A stretch of 32,336 nucleotides of DNA from an uncultured bacterium (GCA_905214995.1 CAJMOT010000007.1:1-32336), one strand, 5' to 3'. Shown: positions 1 to 10,772, counted from the stretch's first letter. Numbers and translations are program-made. Notes: a model not told the origin generated them from the sequence alone.

Positions 1-2
1 AA

Positions 3-476
3 ATGACGGCCATTGCCATTTTGACGATCGCGGGCGTCCTCCTGATTTTCGCCGAGACCCTGGCGATGTGGGGGGCGTTCTTCGCGGCGGGCGCGCTCGC
101 GTTCGCGGGGGCCGCGGCCGTGGCGTTTTTCGAATTCGGCGCGTGGGCTTCGGCGGGCGTTGGCGCCGCGTTTCTGTTGTCGTGCGCGCTCGCGCTGGTC
201 TTTTGGTCAAAGATAATTCCAAAGACGCGCTTTTCGCGCGAAATCTATTTGAAATCCTCCGAGAGCGGCAAGTCTCCCGCGCGCGACACCGCGGGGCTCG
301 TCGGGCGCGAAGGGTTGGCTAAGACTCCCCTCTGCCCGTCGGGGGTCGTCGAAGTGGAAAGCGGGCTGTTCGACGCCTCGTGCGAAGACGGGCATTGCGA
401 GGTTGGCGAAAAAATTTGCGTGGCGTCTTCCTCGCCGTTCGGCCTCAAAGTCAGAAAAATCCGAAAAGGTTTATGA
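3..476 (+). CDS. NfeD-like membrane protein, start uncertain at window edge
   Basis: This is a 157-residue reading if it starts at the ATG at position 3; the true start may lie before the window. The first 70 residues or so are strongly hydrophobic and would form two or three membrane segments. The C-terminal half, from the GLVGREG motif onward, has the short beta-strand pattern of the OB-fold domain found at the C-terminus of NfeD proteins. NfeD proteins are known partners of flotillin/stomatin-type proteins, and here the stop codon overlaps the start of floA in an ATGA arrangement, so the two are translationally coupled. No serine protease domain is visible, so this looks like the short NfeD form, or the tail of a long one. 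The role in membrane microdomains is inferred from the family and the neighbour. Confidence 0.8.
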   Translation: MTAIAILTIAGVLLIFAETLAMWGAFFAAGALAFAGAAAVAFFEFGAWASAGVGAAFLLSCALALVFWSKIIPKTRFSREIYLKSSESGKSPARDTAGLVGREGLAKTPLCPSGVVEVESGLFDASCEDGHCEVGEKICVASSSPFGLKVRKIRKGL

Positions 477-1480
477 ATATGTCCATAATGACCATAATAA
501 TGATAGTTGTGATAATCGCGGCGATAATCGCGTTTTTCGTGGTGCTGTCGTTTATCAACACATGGCTTAAAGCCCTGCTTGCGGGGGCGCCCGTGAGCAT
601 GCTGACGCTCATCGCAATGCGCCTTCGGGGAGTCCCCTACGGAATGATAGTGGATTCGCGCATAATGGCGGTGAAGGCGGGGCTGGATCTCACGATAAAC
701 CAGCTCGAAGAGCATTACCTTGCGGAGGGTTCCCTGATACCGACAATACAGGCGCTCATAGCCGCCGAAAAGGCCGGCATGGACTTGACTTGGAAGCAGG
801 CGTGCGCCATAGACCTCGCGACAAAAGGGACGGGCAAGACGGTGGTGGAGGCGGTGAGAACCTCCATCAACCCGAAAGTCATAGACTGCCCCAATCCCAA
901 TTCGGGTCGCAAGTCCATAGACGGCGTCGCAAAGGACGGCATACAGGTCAAGGTACGCGCGCGCGTGACGGTGCGCACAAACCTCGAAAGGTTCGTGGGC
1001 GGCGCGCAGGAGGAAACCATCATCGCGCGCGTCGGCGAGGGCATAGTCACGACCATCGGGTCGGCGGACACCTACAAGTTCGTCCTTGAACACCCCGACA
1101 GAATTTCAAAAGTCGTCCTCGAGCGCGGCTTGGACTCCGGAACGGCATACGAAATCCTCTCGATAGACATCGCCGACGTCGACGTGGGCGAGAACATCGG
1201 CGCCAAGCTGCAGGAGGCGCAGGCAATCGCCAACAAGAACATGGCGCAGGCGCAGGCGGAAATCCGCAGGGCGGCGGCGGTCGCCGCCGAGCAGGAGATG
1301 CGCGCGAAGGTCGTGGACATGAGGGCGAAAGTCGTGGAGGCGGAGGCTCAGGTTCCGCTGGCGCTCGCAGAATCGCTGCGCAGCGGCAACATGGGCTTCA
1401 TGGACTACTACAAGATGAAGAACATTCAGGCCGACACCGCCATGCGCGAAAACATATCCTCCGACAAGCCCAAGAAGTAG
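473..1480 (+). CDS. floA: Flotillin-like protein FloA
   Basis: This encodes about 335 residues, the usual length for bacterial FloA (YqfA). Residues 5-28 form a single N-terminal hydrophobic segment. They are followed by the family-typical stretches GLDLTINQLEEHYL, ARVGEGIVTTIGSAD and LSIDIADVDVG, then an Ala/Glu/Gln-rich coiled coil of the type AQAQAEIRRAAA. FloA organises detergent-resistant membrane microdomains and affects membrane fluidity and envelope protein complexes. The ATG at 473 was chosen because it overlaps the stop of the NfeD gene (ATGA) and an AAAAGG stretch lies just before it; the ATG at 479 is an alternative. Upstream in-frame codons would add a basic segment inside nfeD that the family does not have. 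The next gene follows after 6 bases, so nfeD, floA, the small acidic protein and glgB are likely co-transcribed. Confidence 0.95.
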   Translation: MNMSIMTIIMIVVIIAAIIAFFVVLSFINTWLKALLAGAPVSMLTLIAMRLRGVPYGMIVDSRIMAVKAGLDLTINQLEEHYLAEGSLIPTIQALIAAEKAGMDLTWKQACAIDLATKGTGKTVVEAVRTSINPKVIDCPNPNSGRKSIDGVAKDGIQVKVRARVTVRTNLERFVGGAQEETIIARVGEGIVTTIGSADTYKFVLEHPDRISKVVLERGLDSGTAYEILSIDIADVDVGENIGAKLQEAQAIANKNMAQAQAEIRRAAAVAAEQEMRAKVVDMRAKVVEAEAQVPLALAESLRSGNMGFMDYYKMKNIQADTAMRENISSDKPKK

Positions 1481-1486
1481 CAGCCG

Positions 1487-2136
1487 ATGGACACGCTTTT
1501 CGAGCTCCTGCCGGTTCTGATCTTCCTGCTGTTCGCGGCGGCCAATTTCGCGCGCTCTTCCAAACAAGGCGGCGCCGCTCCGAATCCGCGCGATCCCGGG
1601 CGCGCGGATTCCGGAGAAGAGGACGAGGATTTCGACGCCGCGCGCCGGATGGTGGAAGAGCTCAAAAGGCGCGCGCGGGGCGGCGGCGGGGATTTTCCGC
1701 GCACTCTCGGCGGAGAGCCGCTCGTTTTCGAGTCCGGCGAAAATCCGGACGGGGAGGAAGCCGAAATTTTTGAGGAGGAATTTGGCGAGCCCGCGGAATC
1801 CGCGCGCGCGCCAGCCGCGGTTCCATCCGAAGCTTCCGGCGGTTTCGGCGGCGCCGATTCCGCGCCCTATGCGGACTATCGCGAAAGGCTCAGGGAAGTA
1901 GAGGAGTCCGACGCCTACAAGATGAAAGTTCCGGCGCATTTCGCGGAGCCGAGGCGGGATTTCGGCGGAGAGGGCTCCTTTGAAGTGGGCGGAGATTTCG
2001 GGCGGGACGCCTTCGGAGCCCGCGCCGCGTTTGGCGTGCGGCTCGAAGGCGGCGAGGATCTTCGCCGCGCGTTCGTTCTCTCCGAAATAATCTCAAAACC
2101 TCTCGCGCTGAGGCCGCGGGACGAAAGGCTGTCGGC

Positions 2137-2143
<7 letters not shown>
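1487..2143 (+). CDS. Hypothetical membrane-anchored acidic protein between floA and glgB
   Basis: The 218-residue product starts with a hydrophobic segment (about residues 3-21) that could anchor it to the membrane. A long, low-complexity region rich in Glu, Gly, Ala, Pro and Arg follows and is probably disordered. The last 30 residues are better ordered and contain a helix of the form LRRAFVLSEIISKPLALR. A comparable C-terminal helix with SEI(L/I)xxP occurs in small uncharacterised membrane proteins of several phyla, as far as I recall. It begins 6 bases after floA and overlaps glgB by 7 bases, so it belongs to the floA operon. I do not recognise a function. A role as a FloA partner or microdomain adaptor is possible, but it rests only on position and the membrane anchor. 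Confidence 0.7.
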
Positions 2144-4341
<2,198 letters not shown>

Positions 4342-4671
4342 CCCCCGCGTTCGGTTCCCGCGCCGGCCGATTTTCCGCCGCGCGGTAGCGGCGCAAAGCG
4401 GACGTTTTTCGCAATCGCCTTCCAGCCGGCGCAAACGGCATACGGGGCATCTTGCGGACATTTGACCATTCTCCGCAATGCCGAGGCCGCAAACATTGTC
4501 GGCGCTTGCGGCGTCGCCGCCGTTGAGGGGAACTTGTCTTTGCTCCCGTTATTCCGCTTTGCGCCCGTTATTCCGCGGCGAGGCGGCGTTCGCGCAAACG
4601 AAGCGCCCATTGCCGGGGCAAATCCGCCTCCGGCAAAACGCTATCCGGCATCGGGGAAGACGGCAAGAGCC
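4342..4671. other. 330-bp convergent intergenic region with hairpins
   Basis: This gap lies between the convergent glgB and the hydroxypyruvate isomerase-like gene. No convincing coding sequence was seen. It contains a 6-bp inverted repeat (4358-4363 with 4380-4385) just after glgB and a 7-bp inverted repeat TTGCCGG/CCGGCAA (4610-4616 with 4630-4636) near the end of the opposite gene. Neither is followed by a T run, so a role in transcription termination is only possible. The 13-mer CCCGTTATTCCGC occurs twice, at 4545-4557 and 4564-4576. Confidence 0.5.
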
Positions 4672-5613
4672 TTAGAGGTCTACGGAGCGGTAGGCGGCCA
4701 CGAGCTTTTCGTCTCCGGCTTTCGACCAGTCGCTCTGCCCGTGCTCCATGCCTATTATTCCGCGGTATCCCTTGTCCCAAATGTGCTTGAATACGTTTTT
4801 GTAGTTGATTTCGCCGGTCGTGGGCTCGTTGCGCCCGGGCACGTCGCCGACTTGGAAGTACGCTATTTCGTCCCACGCCTCGTCCATGTTGGGAATCAGG
4901 CACCCTTCGGTAATCTGCTGGTGGTAGAGGTCGTCGAGAATTTTGCAGTGTTTGCTGCCGACCGCCTTGCACAGCGCGTACGCCTGCGGAATGCGTTTCA
5001 GCCAGAGGCTCGGGTGGTTCTTTATGTTAAGGGGTTCGAGAACTATCGTCGGCCCGTTGTTCTTTTCGAGAACTTCGCAGATGCGCTTCAAGTGGTCGGC
5101 GACATTGGCGAACTGGTATTCGTATTCGAGGCTCGGGTCTTCGAGCCCGGGAACCACCGTGCACCACTTGGCGTTGACCCTCTTTGCGAGCTCGCAGACG
5201 TTCTTCATTTTGTCGGCCCAGTATTCGCGGCAGGCCTGGGGGTCGCGCTGGCGCTTTTTCATGTCGATGCGGTTGCCTGTCATGGAGGCGTTGTTCCATT
5301 CGGCGTGGGCGACGAACACCCCCATCTCCATGCCGAGCTTTTCCATTGTCTTGGCGATGGCGTCCTGGACTTCTCGCGGGCGGCCGGGCATTCCGTTGTC
5401 TTCGAGCGCCCTGAAGCCCCTGTCGTAGAAATAGCGGATTTTGTCTTCGGGCGACATTCCCTTGCATGTTTCGCGCATTTGCCCGAGGTTCGGGGCGAAT
5501 TTGCACTTGAACGCGGGATCCTTTCCTCCCGACTGGGCGAAGGTTGCGGCGGGGGCTGCGGCCGCGCCGCAGACGGCGGCGAAAGCGGTCTTGGTGAAAT
5601 CTCTTCTGTTCAT
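4672..5613 (-). CDS. Tat-exported hydroxypyruvate isomerase-like TIM-barrel protein
   Basis: The 313-residue product begins with a twin-arginine signal (NRRDFTK followed by an Ala-rich hydrophobic stretch to about residue 27), so it is probably exported folded, with its metal, to the periplasm. The mature part is an AP-endonuclease-2-type TIM barrel. Hydroxypyruvate isomerase (Hyi) family signatures are visible: VLEPLN (Glu193), LDDLYHQQ (Asp228, His231), FQVGDVPGRNEP (Gln254) and GMEH (Glu290). These are the usual metal and catalytic positions of the family. Cytosolic Hyi interconverts hydroxypyruvate and tartronate semialdehyde. An exported version more likely acts on a free sugar or sugar acid, and the real substrate cannot be read from the sequence. 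It is divergent from the two paralogous isomerase-like genes and has a candidate promoter in the gap between them. Confidence 0.88.
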   Translation of the reverse strand: MNRRDFTKTAFAAVCGAAAAPAATFAQSGGKDPAFKCKFAPNLGQMRETCKGMSPEDKIRYFYDRGFRALEDNGMPGRPREVQDAIAKTMEKLGMEMGVFVAHAEWNNASMTGNRIDMKKRQRDPQACREYWADKMKNVCELAKRVNAKWCTVVPGLEDPSLEYEYQFANVADHLKRICEVLEKNNGPTIVLEPLNIKNHPSLWLKRIPQAYALCKAVGSKHCKILDDLYHQQITEGCLIPNMDEAWDEIAYFQVGDVPGRNEPTTGEINYKNVFKHIWDKGYRGIIGMEHGQSDWSKAGDEKLVAAYRSVDL

Positions 5614-5653
5614 GATATGTATAATTGCGTTTGGATTGGTTGTTTAAAATTCG

Positions 5654-5682
5654 AGTATCTCCCGTTTTGCCCCGCAATGCAA
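5654..5682 (-). promoter_or_regulatory. Candidate sigma-70-type promoter for the minus-strand isomerase-like gene
   Basis: Reading on the minus strand, TTGCAT (5682-5677) is followed after exactly 17 bases by GATACT (5659-5654), each matching the -35 or -10 consensus at four of six positions. The predicted start site would lie about 35 bases before the ATG at 5613. A run of nine T (plus strand) lies directly upstream of the -35 and would act as an A-rich UP-like element on the minus strand. This is a prediction by eye. Confidence 0.45.
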
Positions 5683-5771
5683 TTTTTTTTTGACGCGGCG
5701 CGCGGGTTTTCGGCGGCGTCGCCCCGCGAATTTGCTTGCATAGGGGCGGAATCGGCGGATATATGTCTTTT

Positions 5772-6605
5772 ATGAAGCGTATAATTTTATCGGTTTTCGC
5801 GGCTCTCGCCCTCGGCGGGTGCGCATTTTCGGACGGCGGCGACGGCGCGCGCCCCGAACGCCGCAACGTGGCGGTCCAAGCGTATTCGATGCACAAGATT
5901 ACGCTCGTCCAGACGCTCGAAAAGCTCAAAGGCGCGGGCATCGACGGCATAGAGCTGTTTCCCGGACAAAAGCTTGGAGGCAAGTATCCTGACGCCAAGG
6001 TCGGCCCGTCGCTGAACGCCGAACAGATGGCGTACCTCAAACAAATCCTCAAAGACGCGGGGATAAAGCCCGTGAGCTTCGGCGTCACCGGAGGGGGGAG
6101 CGAAAAGAACATAGAGGCCATTTGCAGATTTGCCAAAGAGTTGGGCATAACCCGCGTGCTCACCGAAGATCCGGTCGCCTCGTGGGAGATTTGGGACAGG
6201 GTCGGCAAAAAGTACGGGGTTACTATGTGCGTCCACCACCACGCCAAAGACAGCGCGAACCAGTACTACGACGCCGACCTCGTAAAGAGGTACGCCTCGC
6301 GCTACGATAACGTTAAGGCGAATCCGGACGTCGGGCATTTGAGCCGCTGCGGAATCGACCCCGTCGGGAATCTGAAAATCCTCGAGGGCGAAATAGGCTC
6401 CATACACTTCAAAGACCAGAAGGAGTTCGGCAACCCGAGCAACCAATGCGTGCCGCTCGACGAGGGGAAACTCGGGGTCGGCAAAATGCTGGCGGAGCTC
6501 GACAGGCAGGGCTACGGCGGCTTCCTCGTGATAGAGTACGAGGCCGACTGGGACAACAATCTCCCGCAAATAAAAAAGTGCGTCGAATACCTGCGCTCGC
6601 ACTGA
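5772..6605 (+). CDS. Lipoprotein sugar phosphate isomerase/epimerase-like TIM barrel
   Basis: The ATG at 5772 gives a textbook lipoprotein signal, MKRIILSVFAALALGGC, with lipobox LGGC and the lipidated Cys at residue 17; the ATG at 5763 would add three residues. The mature protein of about 260 residues is a TIM barrel of the xylose isomerase-like (AP-endonuclease 2) fold. Likely metal-binding positions are seen in GIELFPG, CVHHH, NPDVGH, IHFKDQ and VIEYE. The substrate is unknown. Many such exported proteins in Planctomycetes, Verrucomicrobia and Bacteroidetes are thought to act on free or oxidised sugars. The gene that follows, 30 bases downstream on the same strand, is clearly a paralogue with the same motifs in the same order. 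Co-transcription of the two is likely. The function beyond fold and export is inference. Confidence 0.85.
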   Translation: MKRIILSVFAALALGGCAFSDGGDGARPERRNVAVQAYSMHKITLVQTLEKLKGAGIDGIELFPGQKLGGKYPDAKVGPSLNAEQMAYLKQILKDAGIKPVSFGVTGGGSEKNIEAICRFAKELGITRVLTEDPVASWEIWDRVGKKYGVTMCVHHHAKDSANQYYDADLVKRYASRYDNVKANPDVGHLSRCGIDPVGNLKILEGEIGSIHFKDQKEFGNPSNQCVPLDEGKLGVGKMLAELDRQGYGGFLVIEYEADWDNNLPQIKKCVEYLRSH

Positions 6606-6635
6606 TACGCTTCAACATCCAACCTTTTTAAAGAC

Positions 6636-7466
6636 ATGAAAAAATTTGCGATATTGCTTTCACTTGCGACGGCGCTCGCCATGCCGCTCGCCGCGCCCGC
6701 GGCGCAAAAACACCGCAAAATAGCGGTGCAGACCTACACCTTCCGCAATTTTACGCTCGAGAAGACCCTCGACATGCTCAAAACGCTTCCGATAGACGGG
6801 GTGGAGTGCTATCCCGGGCAGACACTCAGCGACAAGTTCCCGAACGTAAAGGTGGGCCCCGGAATGCCAAAGGAGGCGCGCGAATACATGAAAAAGCTTT
6901 TCGCGGATTCGGGGCTGAAAATGGTCGCCTTCGGCGTCGTCGGCAGCGACTCCACCAAGACCGAAAAGGACATAGATGCGGTCTGCGAATTCGCCAAAGA
7001 GATGGGCGCCGATAGGGTGCTAACCGAAAACCCCGTCGCTCGCTTCCCGGTATGGGACAGGGTCGGCAAAAAGCGCGGCATTAAGATGTGCGTGCACCAC
7101 CATTCGATGACGAGCCGCAACCAGTACTGGGATCCCGACACCCTCGCGAAATATTCGGCCGGATACGAAAACGTGAGCGCCAACCCCGACATCGGCCACT
7201 GGTCGCTCTGCGCAATAGAGCCGATCGGTGCGCTGAAAAAGCTCGAGGGCAAATTCGCGTCGCTGCACTTCAAGGACCAAAAGGAATTCGGCGTTCCCAA
7301 AAACCAGTGCGTAGTTCTCGGCACGGGCGCTTTCGACATGAAGGGCATCCTCGCGGAGTTGGACAGGCAGGGTTTCGACGGCTTTCTCACGCTCGAGAAC
7401 GAAAATATCCCCTCCGATCCGCTGCCCACGATAAAAGCGTGCGTGGACTACCTCCGCGCGCATTGA
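6636..7466 (+). CDS. Secreted sugar phosphate isomerase/epimerase-like TIM barrel, paralogue of upstream gene
   Basis: The 276-residue product starts with a cleavable Sec-type signal peptide (hydrophobic core residues 4-20, Ala-rich cleavage site near residue 22) and has no lipobox cysteine. The mature part aligns almost end to end with the upstream lipoprotein, and roughly half the positions look identical by eye. Shared blocks include WDRVGKK, MCVHHH, HFKDQKEFG, ILAELDRQG and the C-terminal CVDYLRAH. The metal and catalytic positions of the xylose isomerase-like fold are conserved in both copies, so neither looks like a decaying duplicate. The substrate is unknown. The gene probably forms a two-gene operon with its paralogue. 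A hairpin-rich 218-bp gap separates it from the convergent carboxyltransferase gene. Confidence 0.85.
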   Translation: MKKFAILLSLATALAMPLAAPAAQKHRKIAVQTYTFRNFTLEKTLDMLKTLPIDGVECYPGQTLSDKFPNVKVGPGMPKEAREYMKKLFADSGLKMVAFGVVGSDSTKTEKDIDAVCEFAKEMGADRVLTENPVARFPVWDRVGKKRGIKMCVHHHSMTSRNQYWDPDTLAKYSAGYENVSANPDIGHWSLCAIEPIGALKKLEGKFASLHFKDQKEFGVPKNQCVVLGTGAFDMKGILAELDRQGFDGFLTLENENIPSDPLPTIKACVDYLRAH

Positions 7467-7596
7467 GGCGCGGCCCATATTCCAAGTAGGCGTGCGGCGC
7501 CCGCCTCTGAAAGGGCGCGGCGCGCGCCGAAGAAGTCAAATCCCGCAGGGCGACGGCTTTGCCTGCCGTTGCAATAATTTCCGCGCGCGATTTTTG

Positions 7597-7661
7597 AAAG
7601 CGGAGCTTTTCCAATGGGAGGAAACTCCGCCCGCTTTTAAGAGAGAGTTTCTCCCTGAAAA
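7597..7661. terminator. Possible bidirectional terminator between convergent genes
   Basis: AAAGCGG (7597-7603) pairs with CCGCTTT (7631-7637), enclosing a second pairing around GGAG and CTCC. A competing pairing joins GGGAGGAAACTC (7616-7627) to the GTTTCTCCC side at 7650-7661. The element lies between two genes transcribed toward each other, and the outer arms are A- or T-rich on their outer sides, as in bidirectional terminators. The T tracts are only four bases long, so confidence is moderate to low. Confidence 0.4.
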
Positions 7662-7684
7662 CCGCGACCGCGTTTAAACGGAAT

Positions 7685-9154
7685 TTACGCGGGTTCGACG
7701 AAGACGTTTTTCTCAATGCCGTCTATGGTTATGCGCAGCTTTTCGGGGGCTTTCGCGCCGGCCGCCTTTTGGATTTTTTCCTCCGGCTTTTTGAGCTCGA
7801 AAGCCGAGCGGGGCTTCTTGTAGAGATCTTCGAGCTGTTGGGGAAACATGGCGTAGATTACGCAGTGCTCGTCGTCGTCCTTTATGCCCTTTTCGCGCAG
7901 AGCCTTGCGCAGGTCATCCATGCCGGGCTTTTTGAGGTCTGCGGGGCGGCAGTCGATCGGGTCTTTCTTGGCCTTTTCCTGCGCGAGCTTGCGGACTTCC
8001 GGGTCGACGGGGGCGGGCGTGCGTCCGTAGTAGCCGAGGGCGATGTCCATCGCTTGCGGCGTGAACATCTTCCAGCGGCCAAATTTGACGTTCATCATCG
8101 CCTGGGTGCCGACGATCTGAGAAGTCGGCGTGACGAGCGGAATCCAGCCGAGCTTTTCGCGCACGTAGGGGACTTCCGCAAACACTTCGTCGAACTTGTC
8201 CTCCATGTTCTGCTCTTTGAGCTGCACGCGGAAGTTGGAGAGCATTCCGCCGGGGACCTGATAGACGAGGGCGTCGGTGTCTATTACCTCGTTTTTGAGC
8301 GCTGTGTAGAAGCCGAGCTTGTCGTAGACCCCCTGGAAGTACTTGCGCAGTTCGGCGAGCTTTTCGAGGTCGTAATCCGGGCGGCGCGGGTTGTTTTCGA
8401 GCATCGCCATCATGCGGGCGGTATCCGGCTGTCCGGTTCCGTTGGCAAACGGCGAAATGGAGGTGTCCACGCAATCTACGCCGGCGTCGATTGCCATGCA
8501 GTAGGTGGGCGCGCCCATTCCGGCGGTCTCGTGCGTGTGCAGAATCACGGGAACTTTTATGTTTGACTTCAATCCCCTGACGATTTCCGCCGCGACATAC
8601 GGGGGGATCAGCCCCGCCATATCCTTGATTACTACCGCGGAGCAGCCCATTTCTTCGAGTTCGCAGCCCATGCGGACAAAGCTCTCGACGGTGTGCACGG
8701 GGCTGCGGGTGTAGCAGATTGTACCGTGCGCCTCCTTGCCGGCGCTCTTGACCGCATTGATGGAGCACTCCATGTTGCGGGTGTCGTTGAGCGCGTCGAA
8801 GATTCTAAAAATGTCCATTCCGTGCTTGGCGGAGGCGCGGACGAACGCCTCCACAACGTCGTCCGGAAAGTGCGAGTACGCCACTATGTTCTGCCCCCTG
8901 AACAGCATCATGTGCTTAGTCTTGGGGCACGCCTTTTTGAGGGCGTCGAGCCTGTCGAAGGGAAATTCGCCGAGGAAGCGCAGCCCCGCGTCGATGGAGG
9001 CCCCTCCCCACGTCTCGAGGGCGTTGAAACCGATGCTGTCGAGAATCGGGCATGCTGGGAGCATCATGGAAGTCGGCATGCGGGTCGCCGCGAGCGACTG
9101 GTGTCCGTCGCGCAGGACGGTGTTGTTGAAGACTACGGGTTTGTTTGTTGCCAT
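7685..9154 (-). CDS. Oxaloacetate decarboxylase alpha / PycB-type carboxyltransferase lacking a biotinyl domain
   Basis: The 489-residue protein has the DRE-TIM carboxyltransferase barrel followed by the PYC/OADA domain. The key residues are present: Asp16 in LRDGHQS, the carboxylated lysine Lys177 in VVIKDMAGL, and the metal ligands His206 and His208 in HTHETAG. The family moves CO2 between biotin and oxaloacetate/pyruvate, either as the Na+-pumping oxaloacetate decarboxylase alpha subunit or as the second half of a two-subunit pyruvate carboxylase. The usual C-terminal biotin carrier domain with its MKM motif is absent. The protein ends at LRITIDGIEKNVFVEPA, which resembles the segment that normally leads into that domain. 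The biotin carrier is therefore probably a separate protein encoded elsewhere. No beta or gamma decarboxylase subunit and no biotin carboxylase lies next to it, so the precise role is open. Confidence 0.88.
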   Translation of the reverse strand: MATNKPVVFNNTVLRDGHQSLAATRMPTSMMLPACPILDSIGFNALETWGGASIDAGLRFLGEFPFDRLDALKKACPKTKHMMLFRGQNIVAYSHFPDDVVEAFVRASAKHGMDIFRIFDALNDTRNMECSINAVKSAGKEAHGTICYTRSPVHTVESFVRMGCELEEMGCSAVVIKDMAGLIPPYVAAEIVRGLKSNIKVPVILHTHETAGMGAPTYCMAIDAGVDCVDTSISPFANGTGQPDTARMMAMLENNPRRPDYDLEKLAELRKYFQGVYDKLGFYTALKNEVIDTDALVYQVPGGMLSNFRVQLKEQNMEDKFDEVFAEVPYVREKLGWIPLVTPTSQIVGTQAMMNVKFGRWKMFTPQAMDIALGYYGRTPAPVDPEVRKLAQEKAKKDPIDCRPADLKKPGMDDLRKALREKGIKDDDEHCVIYAMFPQQLEDLYKKPRSAFELKKPEEKIQKAAGAKAPEKLRITIDGIEKNVFVEPA

Positions 9155-9337
9155 ATTTCAGTATTCTTTCTTTTGATCCGACCGCGACTCTGGCGTTCCG
9201 AAATAATTTTTTAAAATTCTGCGGGGTTTTGACAAAGCTTGCAAAAGTTTAAAAAACTACCATCGGTTGTATCGGATTATATTTGCGAATTGTAAAATAG
9301 GGGTAAAATCGCCCGCGATTTCAAGAAAAAACTGCCT

Positions 9338-10723
9338 ATGAAAGTCTACCTGCGCACATACGGGTGCCAAATGAACGAGCGGGACTCGGAGCACATAGCG
9401 GCGGATTTCGCCGGCCGCGGCTGGGAGATCTCCGCTTCTCCCGACGATGCCGACGCGATAATCGTAAACGCATGTTCCGTGCGCGAACAGGCGGAGCTGA
9501 AAGTCGTCGGGCTTTTGGGCAGGCTGATTTCGGCGCGGCTGGCGCGGCCGCGCGGAGGATTGCCCGCAATAGGCCTCATAGGGTGCATGGCGCAGAACTT
9601 CGGCGCGAAAATCGTGTCCAAATTCCCGGAGATAGACTTTGTGGCGGGTTCCCGCAAAACGGCCGCAGTTCCCGACATCGCCGAGGAAATCGTCCGCAGG
9701 AGGCTCGCCGGAAAGGGGCACCCGCCTTTGCCCGAGGGAATGGGCAGGCGCACGGCGAGGTTTTCCGACGCCTTTGTGGACGTCTCCGACGACCCCTCCG
9801 ATTTTTTGAAAATCGACAAGCACCTCTCGGCTCCGCCGAGCGCGCTGGTATCCGTAATGCAGGGCTGCCAGATGAACTGTTCGTACTGCATCGTCCCGAA
9901 AGTGCGCGGCGCGCAACGCTCGCGGCCGATGGCGGACATACTGCGGGAGATCGAACGCCTCGCGGAGCGCGGCACGCGGGAGGTCACCCTCCTGGGGCAG
10001 GTCGTCAACGCCTACGGGCGGGAATTTCCGCGGGAGGGCGGCATCTCCAACTTCGTGAGGCTCTTGCGCGCGATAAACGAAATCGGGGGAATAGAGCGCA
10101 TAAGGTTCACTTCGCCGCACCCGTCGTATTTTTCCGACGAGCTGATAGACTCCTACGGATCTCTCGAAAAGCTTTGCGAATACGTTCACCTGCCTCTGCA
10201 ATCGGGCAGCGACGCGGTCCTCAAAAAAATGAACCGCCCCTACCGCGCCGGCAGGTTTCTGGACATAGTTTCGCGCCTGAGGAAGCGCGTTCCGAACATA
10301 TCCGTGTCAACCGACATAATCGTGGGGTTCCCGGGCGAGACGGAGGAGGACTTCGAGCTCACGCGATCTGCGTTCCGCGAAGCCGGCTTCGACATGGCTT
10401 TCATTTTCAGGTACAGCCCGCGCGCGGGCACGCCGAGCGCCGAAATGCCCGACGACGTTCCGGAGGAGGAAAAGCGGCGGCGCAACGCCGAACTGTTGGG
10501 CGAGCTCGAAAAGACTTCGCGCGCGTACAATGATTCCCTTGTCGGAAGCGTGCAGGAGGCGCTCGTCGAAGGCCCCGCGCGGAGGGGAGAGGGCGTCATG
10601 ATGGGCAGGACGCGCACGCACAGAAAAGTCCTGTTCAGGGCTCCCGAAAGTCTCGCGGGCAGCCTCGCGCGCGTAAGGATATTATCGGCAACCGCGACCG
10701 CGTTGGAAGCGGAATTGGCCTGA
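9338..10723 (+). CDS. miaB: tRNA-2-methylthio-N6-dimethylallyladenosine synthase MiaB
   Basis: The 461-residue radical-SAM enzyme adds a methylthio group to i6A37 of tRNAs that read UNN codons. All three parts of the family are present. The N-terminal UPF0004 domain has three cluster cysteines, Cys10 (RTYGCQMNE), Cys46 (NACSVRE) and Cys83 (IGCMAQ). The radical-SAM motif is Cys177-x3-Cys181-x2-Cys184 (GCQMNCSYC), followed by PKVRG. A C-terminal TRAM domain occupies roughly the last 65 residues. The wording YGCQMNERDSE and HLPLQSGSD points to MiaB rather than RimO or MtaB. The gene is divergent from the carboxyltransferase; the 183-bp gap between them is AT-rich and contains TTGACA at 9229-9234 without a convincing -10 at the right distance. 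Confidence 0.96.
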   Translation: MKVYLRTYGCQMNERDSEHIAADFAGRGWEISASPDDADAIIVNACSVREQAELKVVGLLGRLISARLARPRGGLPAIGLIGCMAQNFGAKIVSKFPEIDFVAGSRKTAAVPDIAEEIVRRRLAGKGHPPLPEGMGRRTARFSDAFVDVSDDPSDFLKIDKHLSAPPSALVSVMQGCQMNCSYCIVPKVRGAQRSRPMADILREIERLAERGTREVTLLGQVVNAYGREFPREGGISNFVRLLRAINEIGGIERIRFTSPHPSYFSDELIDSYGSLEKLCEYVHLPLQSGSDAVLKKMNRPYRAGRFLDIVSRLRKRVPNISVSTDIIVGFPGETEEDFELTRSAFREAGFDMAFIFRYSPRAGTPSAEMPDDVPEEEKRRRNAELLGELEKTSRAYNDSLVGSVQEALVEGPARRGEGVMMGRTRTHRKVLFRAPESLAGSLARVRILSATATALEAELA

Positions 10724-10772
10724 GAGCGCCCCGCTTCTTTGCCGGTTTCGGCGGGCGCGGGAAATTTGCGCG

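Noticed and set aside
4462..5775. A 437-codon plus-strand open frame across the hydroxypyruvate isomerase-like gene
   Set aside because: The minus-strand gene has a Tat signal and clear family motifs, while this frame has none.
9229..9257. TTGACA as the miaB promoter
   Set aside because: The -35 is perfect, but no acceptable -10 hexamer lies 16 to 18 bases downstream.
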